IMG/VR virus record: IMGVR_UViG_3300007352_000001
Coordinates: 177,427 to 241,426 of that record
From: a virus
Length of the DNA stretch: 64,000 bases
Direction: 5' to 3' (one strand)
Positions 31,227 through 38,797 of this stretch are shown here, one piece after another; positions within the stretch are counted from its first letter, which is position 1, and each line of letters opens with the position of its first letter. The translations under genes and the position numbers were made by a program. The notes beneath the pieces were generated by a model that saw nothing but the letters and a program-made list of their open reading frames with translations, ran no database searches and was not told where the DNA came from.

Positions 31227-31256
31227 TTGGCACAGTCCTCGCACCTTTGAGCCGGT
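31227..31256 (+). promoter_or_regulatory. Repeated sigma-54-like promoter element, copy g
   Basis: TTGGCACAGTCCTCGCACCT is followed by TTGAGCCGGT and ATG at 31257. It begins right after the stop of the 30188-31225 gene. Gives a leaderless or nearly leaderless mRNA for the zinc-ribbon gene. Confidence 0.7.
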
Positions 31257-31430
31257 ATGATCCTGTGGTGCTACACGTGCCGGACGATCAGCACGCATGA
31301 GCAGGCGTTGACGCCGGCCGCGACGGTGTACACCTGCACCGACTGCGGCCGGCAGGAGACGTTCACCGCGGCTCCTTGTCGCACGCCGTCGCCGCTGCCG
31401 CGTACGCCTCTCGGTTGTCGGTCCACGTGA
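31257..31430 (+). CDS. Zinc-ribbon protein, 57 aa, leaderless
   Basis: MILWCYTCRTISTHEQ and YTCTDCGRQETFTA supply two CxxC pairs separated by about 25 residues, a complete zinc ribbon. The C-terminal part overlaps the convergent minus-strand gene at 31363-31531. The ATG is that of promoter-like copy g. It is the only gene of its transcript unless reading continues. Confidence 0.65.
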   Translation: MILWCYTCRTISTHEQALTPAATVYTCTDCGRQETFTAAPCRTPSPLPRTPLGCRST

Positions 31431-31531
31431 GCCCGTGGGCTGAGCCCCAGATCATGATGCCGCAGCGCTCGCAGCACCCGGCGCTCGCTGCCGTACTCGG
31501 CGATCGTCTGCCGCTGCTCGTCGGTGAGCAT
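31363..31531 (-). CDS. Small hypothetical protein, apparently frameshifted
   Basis: The ATG at 31531 overlaps the previous stop (TGATG) and reads a sensible MLTDEQRQTIAEYGSERRVL. After about codon 20 the sensible sequence moves to the +1 frame, with CCERCGIMIWGSAHGLTWTD and NREAYAAAATACDKEPR, ending at 31363. The join falls in a GCTGCGAGCGCTGCGG stretch. An indel, a sequencing error or a programmed shift could explain it. Confidence 0.45.
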
Positions 31532-31779
31532 CAGTCTTTGCGAACCCGCTGCAGTGCTGGGGTCGTCAGCTCACGGAAGTGCATCCGGCGATCGTTCATC
31601 GAGCCCACTAGCTGGCCAGCTTTGCGCTCGTTGACCGCCCAGCGCAGAAGGCCAACGGCCTCCTCGAACAGCTGCCGCTTCGAGCGCAGCCCGAGATCGG
31701 TCATCAGTGCTTCGAGCTGCTCGAAGTCTTCCGCGGCGACGTCGCAGTTGAAGCGACGCGTTTCTTCACTCGTCCCCAT
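31531..31779 (-). CDS. Ribbon-helix-helix-like DNA-binding protein (putative)
   Basis: 82 residues. TRRFNCDVAAEDFEQLEALM then DLGLRSKRQLFEEAVGLLRW resembles an RHH domain: a short strand, helix, turn and second helix. RHH proteins bind operators as dimers. ATG at 31779 has GGAGGAGG upstream at good spacing; ATG 31785 is an alternative. Last-but-one gene of the long minus run. Confidence 0.6.
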   Translation of the reverse strand: MGTSEETRRFNCDVAAEDFEQLEALMTDLGLRSKRQLFEEAVGLLRWAVNERKAGQLVGSMNDRRMHFRELTTPALQRVRKD

Positions 31780-32383
31780 CCTCATCCTCCTCCTCCACTG
31801 TCACCGGTTTGCCCACCATCAGAGCAGGCGTGATCAACGGATCGCTCCGCGACGCGTCACCGACGCGTAGCTTGCCGAGCGGCCGAAGGTGTCGCACCGT
31901 GCCCTGCTGAATGAAGTAGCGGCTGTGCGTGACGCAGACTGCGAAGCGCACGCGGCTGGTCTTGTGCTCGACGAGCTGCGTGGCGATCTCACCACACGGC
32001 ACGGTGTCAGCCGCTCGCACGGCCGCACACGTCATCCGCTTTTTCCGATGCTCTCCCATTGGTTGCGCCAGCTCTAGGGTCATCTGCGTCATATCGACGC
32101 GGCACCCGCCCTCGACGGCGACTGCGAGTAGCTCGACCAGTGGCATCGGCGACTGGCCATTGGCGTCGACGTCGCCCTTCACGATCACGTGCGCCGACCC
32201 GCTGCGCACGCCGTAGAGGCGGACGGTGTTCGGGTGGTCGGGAGACTGCTCGGCGCGGACGACGTTCGGCGCCGTGCTCTCGATCACCAGGTTGTCGAGT
32301 TGAACGGGCCGACCGTGAGAGTCGTATGCGTCGACTGTGACTTCTCGCAGCCGGCCCTGTTCGATCTTGAGGTCTTTGCTCAC
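31766..32383 (-). CDS. Hypothetical protein with Ig-like N-domain, 205 aa
   Basis: Residues about 10-75 (REVTVDAYDSHGRPVQLDNL to SGSAHVIVKGDVDANG) look like a bacterial Ig-like (Big2-type) beta-sandwich, as in the 49533-50015 protein. The rest has scattered Cys (TCAAVRAADTVPCGE) and a very acidic C-terminus (VEEEDEDGDE). Unknown role, possibly a virion or surface-binding domain. Confidence 0.55.
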   Translation of the reverse strand: MSKDLKIEQGRLREVTVDAYDSHGRPVQLDNLVIESTAPNVVRAEQSPDHPNTVRLYGVRSGSAHVIVKGDVDANGQSPMPLVELLAVAVEGGCRVDMTQMTLELAQPMGEHRKKRMTCAAVRAADTVPCGEIATQLVEHKTSRVRFAVCVTHSRYFIQQGTVRHLRPLGKLRVGDASRSDPLITPALMVGKPVTVEEEDEDGDE

Positions 32384-33039
32384 GTAGCCAACGCAAACTC
32401 CGCGGCATCGACCGGTTGTCGCTTCACCGGCGGACTCGCCGCGCGATCATCATCCGAATACGTCCAGCGAGACAGCTGGCGCCACTGCCTCTCCTCCTCA
32501 TCGAAGGCGAACATCATGTTCATCTGCGCCCGGCCAATGCCTTGGATCTCGATCAACGTCTCCGCGATGCGCTGCGCGAGCCACGAGTCGTCCGGAAACT
32601 GCTCGATCGTCAACCCTTTCAGGATGAGGATCGTACCACGGGCTTTCTGCAGCGTCTTGCGCAGCTCGTTGACCTTCTCGGCGCTGTAAACGCGCGGGGT
32701 GCTGAGGGCATCGGCGTGTTTGATCGGCTCTCGCACCGCGTGGCCGGCGGCGAGTAGCGTACGAATCCGATCACGCAGCCGCTCTTCGAGGAGCTTCACG
32801 CAGAGGCGGTGGCTGTTGCGGTGCTTCACGTTGACGCCCAGCTCGGGGATAGAGCCGACCCAGCTGAGCTTGCCGTCGGGCCAGAAGTGGCGGTGGTAGG
32901 GCTGCGTCGCCAAGCGTTCGACTTCGGCCTCGTCGACCTGGACGCGTGTCGGTGATGTGCCGGCGAGTGGTGGCTTGGAAGCGCTGCGTCGCGCGGGAGG
33001 CTTCTTCGTCGCGTGTCTCTTCTTCATCGGCATGCTCAT
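32380..33039 (-). CDS. Hypothetical protein, 219 aa
   Basis: Basic N-terminus (MKKRHATKKPPARRSASKPP), then a helical body with YHRHFWPDGKLSWVGSIPEL near its start. ATGA overlaps at both ends. No motif recognised; the first Met is uncertain (three within 6 codons). Confidence 0.65.
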   Translation of the reverse strand: MSMPMKKRHATKKPPARRSASKPPLAGTSPTRVQVDEAEVERLATQPYHRHFWPDGKLSWVGSIPELGVNVKHRNSHRLCVKLLEERLRDRIRTLLAAGHAVREPIKHADALSTPRVYSAEKVNELRKTLQKARGTILILKGLTIEQFPDDSWLAQRIAETLIEIQGIGRAQMNMMFAFDEEERQWRQLSRWTYSDDDRAASPPVKRQPVDAAEFALAT

Positions 33040-33590
33040 CCCTTGAACGCTTTGCTGGAGCGCTCACCAACTTGCTGCTGCCAGTCGTCACGGAGCAGGC
33101 CGAAGAGCACCCGGTCGTAGAACTGCCCACCAACTTTGACCGCACTGCGTTGGCGCCCTTCTTCGTGCATGCCGCCCTTGTGCATCGCGAGCGAGGCTTC
33201 ATTGCCACTGACCACGGTGCTCTCGCATCGGTGCACGCCGAGCTTCTCGAACGAGTAGCGCAGCAGAGCGCGAGCGGCGAAGCGGCCGATGCCCTTGCGG
33301 CGGTGCTGCGGCAGAACCCCCAGGCCGATGTCGGCGGTGTCGGCGTGGTGGTGCCGCTCGATCCAGGCGACGCCGACGGGCGTCGAGCCCTCGTGAATGA
33401 TGAACTCGATACGACCGTAGTCGGTTTTGCGATCCTCCCCGAGCAGGTGGAACGCGCCGAATGACATGAAGCGGCCCTGGTCCTGCAGCAGGATGTGCCA
33501 GATCTCAGACATCCGCTTTGCGGTGTGGGGGGTGACTGTCTCCAGCGTCACGATCCCGGTCTTCGACTTCTTTTTCTTGTCCTTTGCCAT
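33036..33590 (-). CDS. GNAT-family N-acetyltransferase
   Basis: 184 residues. The GNAT acetyl-CoA motif is IGLGVLPQHRRKGIGRFAAR (V/I-x-x-x-x-R/Q-x-x-G-x-G/A form), about residues 93-112, followed by SFEKLGVHRCESTVVSGNEA typical of RimJ/RimL-like proteins that acetylate protein N-termini or small molecules. The basic start (MAKDKKKKSK) is unusual. ATG 33590 has GAGGAG upstream. The substrate is unknown; in phages such enzymes may change host proteins or modify nucleotides. Confidence 0.8.
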   Translation of the reverse strand: MAKDKKKKSKTGIVTLETVTPHTAKRMSEIWHILLQDQGRFMSFGAFHLLGEDRKTDYGRIEFIIHEGSTPVGVAWIERHHHADTADIGLGVLPQHRRKGIGRFAARALLRYSFEKLGVHRCESTVVSGNEASLAMHKGGMHEEGRQRSAVKVGGQFYDRVLFGLLRDDWQQQVGERSSKAFKG

Positions 33591-33592
33591 CC

Positions 33593-33793
33593 TCAACTCT
33601 CCTCATGTTCGGGTCGCCCTCGGTTGCCGGTGATCTTCGCCGCCGGGCAATCCGTGGCGCAACCGTGGTGGCGCATCTCTCCGCAGCCGGCACAACTTGG
33701 CGCACCGTTGTAGATCGGCTGTACCCACTGCATGTCCTCGATCACTTCTCGCAACCGCTTCACGCGGCGCTGGTAGGTCCTGATGCTGGTCAT
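33593..33793 (-). CDS. Small zinc-binding hypothetical protein, 66 aa
   Basis: The N-terminal 25 residues are helical (MTSIRTYQRRVKRLREVIED); SCAGCGEMRHHGCATDCPAA gives a CxxC...CxxxC metal site. Coupled on both sides by overlaps. Confidence 0.65.
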   Translation of the reverse strand: MTSIRTYQRRVKRLREVIEDMQWVQPIYNGAPSCAGCGEMRHHGCATDCPAAKITGNRGRPEHEES

Positions 33794-34599
33794 TTGGGGA
33801 AGTGCCCCGCGTGTGCGAGTCGCTCTTTGAGTTCCTGCAGCAGCGCGCGGATTGGCCCGTAGCTGCGCGGGCCGAAGGTGTCCTCTTGCGCGATCACGGT
33901 CTCGACGACGAGGTCAATGTGGTGCCCGCAATCACACACATGCGCCCTGGGCGTCGTCCAGACATCTAGTGCACGCTGCTCCACAGCGATGAGCATCTGC
34001 AGCCGCTCAGGTTCGGTGCCTTGTGCGATGCCCAGGAGTCGGCCGAGTGCAGCCTGCATGTGCGTTTTCAACAGCGCGTACTCTTCGGCGAGCCGTTCGT
34101 ACTGGCCTGTCAGGTCCATGAGCTGCGTTTGCTGCAGCTCGTAGGCGCGTTCCCACACCGCTTCGAGCGGTTCGAGCTGCTCTGTGGCAATGGGGCTGCC
34201 AAAGTCGAGATCAGGGTCTTTGAGCCAAACGATCACGTCACGGATCAGTCGCCGGTGGGCAAGATCACGCCAACTCTCACTGGCTGCCAGCCCTTCGAGT
34301 TTCTGGACGAGTTCGAGATGAGCGTGGACAGCAGCCACATCAACGGCCTTTTCGCGGTCGTCTTCGTCCTCTTCGTCATGGGTTGCGATGCGCTGAAGTT
34401 GTCGCGCGATCGGCGGCTCGGTGAAGTACTTGAGGTAGAGTCGCTGCCCCCACGCGGGCAGGATCAGGTAAGTGATCCCGCTGTAGTGCCCCAGGCGAAT
34501 GCAGAGGATCGCTAGGAGAGCGTAGATCGTCACGATCAGCATGTGGACTGCCCAGAGAGCGCGGTCTGGAGTCGCCCACGAAAGATACTGCTCGATCAT
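33790..34599 (-). CDS. Membrane-anchored helical protein, 269 aa
   Basis: One N-terminal hydrophobic span (ALWAVHMLIVTIYALLAILC, about residues 14-34) followed by a long acidic helical body and a C-terminal HVCDCGHHIDLVVE metal-binding patch. The topology suggests anchoring with the body in the cytoplasm. Unknown family. Confidence 0.65.
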   Translation of the reverse strand: MIEQYLSWATPDRALWAVHMLIVTIYALLAILCIRLGHYSGITYLILPAWGQRLYLKYFTEPPIARQLQRIATHDEEDEDDREKAVDVAAVHAHLELVQKLEGLAASESWRDLAHRRLIRDVIVWLKDPDLDFGSPIATEQLEPLEAVWERAYELQQTQLMDLTGQYERLAEEYALLKTHMQAALGRLLGIAQGTEPERLQMLIAVEQRALDVWTTPRAHVCDCGHHIDLVVETVIAQEDTFGPRSYGPIRALLQELKERLAHAGHFPK

Positions 34600-35003
34600 C
34601 GTCTTCGCCGCGGCGCGTTCGTTTTCTGGCGTCGTCCGTTCGAGCCATCGAGTGCGGTCTCCATCATTTCATCAACCGAGTCAAAGACCTGGCCGACGTA
34701 CTTGGACTGCATCACCTTCGCGGCGTCGTACATGCCGAGTCGCTCAGCGATGCGCGTCATCTGCGTGGCGATCTCGTGCTTCTCCGAGAAGATCAAGGCG
34801 CCGAGGCAGTGGAGGTCTCTGCGCTCCTTCCGTACACGGTTGCCCATCGCGCCGGTGGTCTTGTGGCAAGCGAAGGTTGCCCCTTGGTGGTCGAGGAGGC
34901 CGTCAGTGATCTCGGTGATGCGGCCGGACATGAGCCGGATCCCGCCCTCACGTTTGAACGGGCAGTCGTGGCAGAGCACAGTGACATGGAACGGCCGAAC
35001 CAC
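34596..35003 (-). CDS. Conserved phage protein (CxxCPF type), 135 aa
   Basis: TVLCHDCPFKREGGIRLMSG, RITEITDGLLDHQGATFACHKT and a later CLGALIF recall a small Cys-rich phage family with pattern CxxCPF...FxCHKT. Four Cys and a His could bind a metal or Fe-S cluster. Ends in an Arg-rich tail. The function is unknown. Confidence 0.65.
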   Translation of the reverse strand: MVRPFHVTVLCHDCPFKREGGIRLMSGRITEITDGLLDHQGATFACHKTTGAMGNRVRKERRDLHCLGALIFSEKHEIATQMTRIAERLGMYDAAKVMQSKYVGQVFDSVDEMMETALDGSNGRRQKTNAPRRRR

Positions 35004-35341
35004 TAGCAGCCTCGCCTGAGTCGCTGGATCGAGGCCAACAGATCGACCAGCTCGGGACGAGCCATGAACTCAGCCAGCTCATCAGCGGTAGCAGCGCGGC
35101 GCTCGCTATTCTCCATGAACACAATCACGACCCCACACTCCGCGCAGAGACCCCAATCACCTGGCTTCGGTCCTTCGACAGGTTTCTTCAGCATCGCTTC
35201 GAGCGAATCGCCTCGCTGAATGTCGATGTTGGTATCGCCGTCGAGTAGGGCTCCACACCCTGGGCATCCGCGTTTGGTGCCACGGAAGCTCTTGACGCGC
35301 ACGAGCCCGACCACTCCCAGCTTCGGGTCAGTGTGGGGCAT
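35003..35341 (-). CDS. Zinc-ribbon hypothetical protein, 112 aa
   Basis: GCPGCGALLDGDTNIDI (about residues 22-38) and GLCAECGVVIVF (about 67-78) make a zinc ribbon. The start at 35341 lies inside the preceding gene. No further motif. Confidence 0.65.
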   Translation of the reverse strand: MPHTDPKLGVVGLVRVKSFRGTKRGCPGCGALLDGDTNIDIQRGDSLEAMLKKPVEGPKPGDWGLCAECGVVIVFMENSERRAATADELAEFMARPELVDLLASIQRLRRGC

Positions 35342-35594
35342 GCGCCACTGGGTTCGAGCTGATGTCGTAGACAACGCGTCGGATGTTCAGCGCGTCGATG
35401 CACGCGTTACCGAACGCGCACAAGCGGTCCCACGGTGGTGCATCCTCGATCGGATCGCCCGCCGTGAGGCGTAGCACGAGCAGCCGCTCGTACGGGCTCG
35501 TGTCCTCGTGCGTGCGCACGGTGACAAAGCTGCCGTGGACTCGCGACAGTTGGTAGTGCGTGAGCAGGTGTTGGAGCAACGCTTCCTCATCCAT
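35328..35594 (-). CDS. Hypothetical protein, 88 aa
   Basis: MDEEALLQHLLTHYQLSRVH start and a beta-rich centre (RLLVLRLTAGDPIED). GAGGAG precedes the ATG. It overlaps the next gene by 14 bases. Not recognised. Confidence 0.6.
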   Translation of the reverse strand: MDEEALLQHLLTHYQLSRVHGSFVTVRTHEDTSPYERLLVLRLTAGDPIEDAPPWDRLCAFGNACIDALNIRRVVYDISSNPVAHAPH

Positions 35595-35606
35595 CGGGCG
35601 AACTCC

Positions 35607-35828
35607 TCAGAGCCAGCCGTTGTCCTTCATGCCTTGGCACGGATCGCAGAACCGCTTCGGTGGGGTGGTGTACGATTCCGGCTTTGTGTCAGCCAGCAGT
35701 CCGCACCCTTGGCAGTAGAAGTACATCGGCGAGCCGGCGTAGAGCTTCGAGTTGTCAATCCGACCGTCTTTCTTGGCTTGTGCCTTGCGCGTGGCGAGCG
35801 CGGCTTCGGCCTGCTCGCGCTCACTCAT
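35607..35828 (-). CDS. Small zinc-binding hypothetical protein, 73 aa
   Basis: Charged helical start (MSEREQAEAALATRKAQAKK), then MYFYCQGCGLLADT and RFCDPCQGMKDN, two CxxC pairs about 25 residues apart. ATG 35828 overlaps the end of the preceding gene; ATG 35849 is an alternative. Confidence 0.65.
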   Translation of the reverse strand: MSEREQAEAALATRKAQAKKDGRIDNSKLYAGSPMYFYCQGCGLLADTKPESYTTPPKRFCDPCQGMKDNGWL

Positions 35829-36048
35829 CGGGATCGGACTCGACGCCATCGCGTGCACGCGACCAGGCCAATCCGACCTGCGTGCTGAGGCGCGCAAGGA
35901 ACTGCGACGGGACCGTGAAGCCGACGAGCAGAAGGCCACGGCTCAGGAGCGTCAGCGGGCGCGGCGCCATCCACACGAACATCGGTGTCAGGAGCGTCCA
36001 GAAGACACCGAAGATTGCCAGATCGAAGAGAAAGATCATCCACACCAT
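35821..36048 (-). CDS. Small membrane protein, 75 aa
   Basis: Hydrophobic spans MIFLFDLAIFGVFWTLLTPM and LTLLSRGLLLVGFTV with a charged C-terminal tail. GAAAGG is close to the ATG. Followed by overlapping zinc-binding gene. Confidence 0.6.
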   Translation of the reverse strand: MVWMIFLFDLAIFGVFWTLLTPMFVWMAPRPLTLLSRGLLLVGFTVPSQFLARLSTQVGLAWSRARDGVESDPDE

Positions 36049-36085
36049 CCTTTCATTTCAGAGCCGGTGTGTGCCCGGCTGGGGG

Positions 36086-36265
36086 TTACAGTTTCGCTTG
36101 GGCCTTGCTCCACTCCATCAGTTCGAGCACTGAGGCCGTCGACGGCAGCATCGACGTGCTGTCGACCATGCACGCGACCAGCTCATCGAGCCCTCGATGC
36201 AGCTCGCGATGGCGGTCTGTGCAGCGACACGGCGAGCCACCGTGCGTCCGCGCGTCTGTACTCAT
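36086..36265 (-). CDS. Small hypothetical protein, 59 aa
   Basis: Begins MSTDARTHGGSPCRCTDRHR with a CRC and His patch, then an acidic helical part. ATGA overlap with the preceding gene. Not recognised. Confidence 0.55.
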   Translation of the reverse strand: MSTDARTHGGSPCRCTDRHRELHRGLDELVACMVDSTSMLPSTASVLELMEWSKAQAKL

Positions 36266-36498
36266 GCGCGACCTGCCTTGAGGTCTTCGGTGAACTGCGC
36301 CAGTTCGCGCACGAGTGCGTCCATGAAGATGAGATCGTTGTCGGTCGGTTCCGCACCGGGTTCGAGTATCGTCATCACGTTGCTGAAGAGCGCTTGCGCC
36401 CCAGCATAGAACGCGCGGCGGGTCTCCTGGATCTGGACCGCTGGGGCGTCTTTCGGCAGCAGGGTCTGGTAGCTGTCCCACAACTCTTTGAGTGTCAT
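36262..36498 (-). CDS. Small helical hypothetical protein, 78 aa
   Basis: MTLKELWDSYQTLLPKDAPA then AGAQALFSNVMTILEPGAEP; predicted helical, no Cys. Overlaps both neighbours by 4 bases. Not recognised. Confidence 0.65.
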   Translation of the reverse strand: MTLKELWDSYQTLLPKDAPAVQIQETRRAFYAGAQALFSNVMTILEPGAEPTDNDLIFMDALVRELAQFTEDLKAGRA

Positions 36499-36731
36499 GA
36501 TGGGGTCTTCGCCTCCGAGTGGTGATAGCCGCCGAACTGGATCTCGACAGCATCGCTGTGATGGCGCACGCCAAGGAAACGGACTGCCGGCCACTTGCCT
36601 CGCCACATGGCGTGGTTGGGTTCGAGGCCGCTGTTCAGCTCGGTGAGCAGGTCGTGCACGAAGGCGTACGGGTCCTGCCGAATCGCGCTGATGAAGTCGT
36701 GGTTGAACTCGACGAGCGTGCGTGTGCTCAT
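36495..36731 (-). CDS. Small hypothetical protein, 78 aa
   Basis: MSTRTLVEFNHDFISAIRQD start; His-rich end (VRHHSDAVEIQFGGYHHSE). Overlaps both neighbours by 4 bases. Not recognised. Confidence 0.65.
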   Translation of the reverse strand: MSTRTLVEFNHDFISAIRQDPYAFVHDLLTELNSGLEPNHAMWRGKWPAVRFLGVRHHSDAVEIQFGGYHHSEAKTPS

Positions 36732-37105
36732 TTGGCCTCCATCATCGAGCGGGCGGTGCGGATCTGGGTCACGACGTCGCAGACGTTGTAGCGCCAGCCC
36801 CAGCACGACCACCAGCGCAGGGTGCTGTAGGTGACCGTGACGCGCTCCCCGGTCTCCTCGGCGCGTCGTGCCAGCTCGACCAGGCCCTTGCCCGGCTCGA
36901 TCGAGAAGCGCTCGCTCTGCTTCTCGCCGACGTCCGTGCTGCCGTGCAGCAGGTAGAGGTCCCACGTCAGCACGGTCTTGCCGGCCTCGCTCACGTTGAC
37001 GATCGTTCCCGAAGACTGGTTGCGTGTGGGCGTCACCATGTAGCTGTAGCTGAACCAGCCAATGGCGAGGACAAGGACGACGGCGGCGGTGATGAGCTTA
37101 CCCAC
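36728..37105 (-). CDS. Membrane-anchored protein, 125 aa
   Basis: GTG start at 37105 with AGGAGA upstream. N-terminal hydrophobic segment GKLITAAVVLVLAIGWFSYS works as a signal anchor; the outer domain is beta-rich (SGTIVNVSEAGKTVLTWDLY) with a WWSCWGWRYNVCD patch. Some phage envelope and inner-membrane proteins have this size, but no family is recognised. Confidence 0.65.
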   Translation of the reverse strand: MGKLITAAVVLVLAIGWFSYSYMVTPTRNQSSGTIVNVSEAGKTVLTWDLYLLHGSTDVGEKQSERFSIEPGKGLVELARRAEETGERVTVTYSTLRWWSCWGWRYNVCDVVTQIRTARSMMEAK

Positions 37106-37466
37106 GGGTGGTCTCCTGTGTTGGGCGGGAAGGCAGACGACGCCACCAGAGCACGCCCTCGTTCGGCACCGAGGTGTAGCCCCAGAAGGTGTCGTTCTCT
37201 GCGGTGGGGATGGCAGGGATGTAGGAGCCGATCTGGTCGGTGGGGCCGAACTCGCCTGTGTGCCGGCCGTGCTCGTCGAGATCGTCGATCGGCACCTTAC
37301 TGTCGGTGGATGCGCAGATCGCGCAGAGCAGCGTCTGGTTGTCGAGGAACGCGTTGTAGTAGCGCCACAGCTTGCAGTCGCTCGCGCCGCAAGGTTGGCA
37401 GCGGTAGCTGGTGGGCGCCGCGTCACTGGCGTAGTCGACGGGCTGTGTCGGGTCGACGAGGCTCAT
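37098..37466 (-). CDS. Zinc-binding hypothetical protein, 122 aa
   Basis: YRCQPCGASDCKLWR and LLCAICAST (about residues 22-52) form a likely zinc site; the remainder is Trp/Pro-rich (WGYTSVPNEGVLWWRRLPSR). From memory, proteins of this kind occur in many phages. Overlaps the next gene by 8 bases. Confidence 0.65.
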   Translation of the reverse strand: MSLVDPTQPVDYASDAAPTSYRCQPCGASDCKLWRYYNAFLDNQTLLCAICASTDSKVPIDDLDEHGRHTGEFGPTDQIGSYIPAIPTAENDTFWGYTSVPNEGVLWWRRLPSRPTQETTRG

Positions 37467-37858
37467 GCGGCACGCGTGGTGTTGGCCGGGTGCATGTAGT
37501 TCTCGAAGTCGATGTTCATCACGTTGACGTTGTGCCGTTCACACCAGACTTGGAAGCCGCGCTGGGTGTGCGCCACAGACAGCCGCGCCCAGTCCATGGC
37601 TGAGATGGTGCGCGGGCGCTCTTGCAGGCAGAGCCCGCAGTGGATGAACATCTCTTGCTGGCGCGCATTGCTGATGGGTGCCGGTGGGTTGACCAGCGGC
37701 CCCTCACTGTCGAAGTGCCCGTCCGGGGTGAAGATCCATTGGCGGGTGCGTGCATCGGTGAGCACGTTGGCGTCCGCGCCATCGAAAATACGGTACGCGC
37801 CCGGTGGGATGTCGACCTCGACGGAGGCGCCGTCGGCCGCTCTCACGTGAACCTTCAT
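37463..37858 (-). CDS. Hypothetical protein, 131 aa
   Basis: MKVHVRAADGASVEVDIPPG opens a beta-rich N-domain (about 45 residues); the C-terminal part has FIHCGLCLQERPRT and a VWCERHNVN Cys-His pair. Four-base overlap with the next gene. Not recognised. Confidence 0.65.
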   Translation of the reverse strand: MKVHVRAADGASVEVDIPPGAYRIFDGADANVLTDARTRQWIFTPDGHFDSEGPLVNPPAPISNARQQEMFIHCGLCLQERPRTISAMDWARLSVAHTQRGFQVWCERHNVNVMNIDFENYMHPANTTRAA

Positions 37859-37862
37859 GACC

Positions 37863-38249
37863 TCACCACGGTCCGCAGCGTTCGGCGGGGCCGTGGACGA
37901 AGCCGCACCCGCACATGACGCGCTTTGCAGGGTCGACGTGCTCAGCGAGCAGCGCGCCGAACATCCCTTGCGCCAGCCGTCGGCGCTCTGCGTAGTGTTC
38001 GCTGCCGGGCGCATCGTCACCGACGTAGGCTTGCGGATCCCGATGGAGCGCCGCCGTGTGCCGCGTCATGGCCTTGTGGACGACCTCGCTCAGGTACTGG
38101 TCACCTGGGGCGCGCCGTTGGAGTGCACGCAGCTCGACGGCGAGCCACGCGCTCATGTGGTCGAACGCGAGCATCGCCCAGTAGCACTCGTCGTGTGTCG
38201 GCTGCTTGCCGTTGCGGGCGTCGGTCAGAATCTCGGCTGTGGTCCGCAT
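37863..38249 (-). CDS. Hypothetical protein, 128 aa
   Basis: Helical, with a C-terminal VMCGCGFVHGPAERCG metal-binding-like patch. The start overlaps the next gene's stop. Not recognised. Confidence 0.65.
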   Translation of the reverse strand: MRTTAEILTDARNGKQPTHDECYWAMLAFDHMSAWLAVELRALQRRAPGDQYLSEVVHKAMTRHTAALHRDPQAYVGDDAPGSEHYAERRRLAQGMFGALLAEHVDPAKRVMCGCGFVHGPAERCGPW

Positions 38250-38797
38250 CAGGGCTCCTGGATGAACTCGTACTGGGCGCGGAACTCGCCGTCGTGCTGC
38301 CCGCGCGTGGTGATCTCCTTGACGCCCTCGGTCGGTACGTCGGCGACGCGGAACGTGAAGCCGCAGGCAGTGCACTCGTGGCTGCGATGCGGTGGGTTAT
38401 CCCAGTCGCGCTCGGGTGCCGGGGCGTCGATGTGTTGGGTGCGACAGTTCGGGCAGAAGATCACCACCGGCAACGGCGGCAGTGCATGCAGGTCTGGGGC
38501 AGTACAGCTCTCGACGATGTGCTCGAAGAGCCGGAGCATGTTGAGCGGTGGCAGGCTACCATCTCGCCCGACACTGGCCGCGCGTTGGATCACGTTCAGG
38601 CGTAGGAGGACCCGGCACAGCGGGCAGCCGAGACGCCGCTCGAACTCGATCTCGACGTGCCCATTGTCGCAGATCGTCATCGCCGCTTCCTGCTGGCGCA
38701 TCACCGCATCCAACTCCGCGTGCCGTCGCTCGTGCTCGGCCAGCCGTTGGAGCAGCACCGAGCGCCGTGTCTGCCAGCGCGCGATCAGCCGACGCAT
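38249..38797 (-). CDS. Zinc-finger hypothetical protein, 182 aa
   Basis: N-terminal basic helix (MRRLIARWQTRRSVLLQRLA). MTICDNGHVEIEFERRLGCP begins a first CxxxH...CPLC site (about residues 43-65) and VIFCPNCRTQH then HECTACGFTFRVAD form a second zinc ribbon. The start overlaps the preceding stop (TGATG). Possible nucleic-acid-binding adaptor. Confidence 0.65.
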   Translation of the reverse strand: MRRLIARWQTRRSVLLQRLAEHERRHAELDAVMRQQEAAMTICDNGHVEIEFERRLGCPLCRVLLRLNVIQRAASVGRDGSLPPLNMLRLFEHIVESCTAPDLHALPPLPVVIFCPNCRTQHIDAPAPERDWDNPPHRSHECTACGFTFRVADVPTEGVKEITTRGQHDGEFRAQYEFIQEP

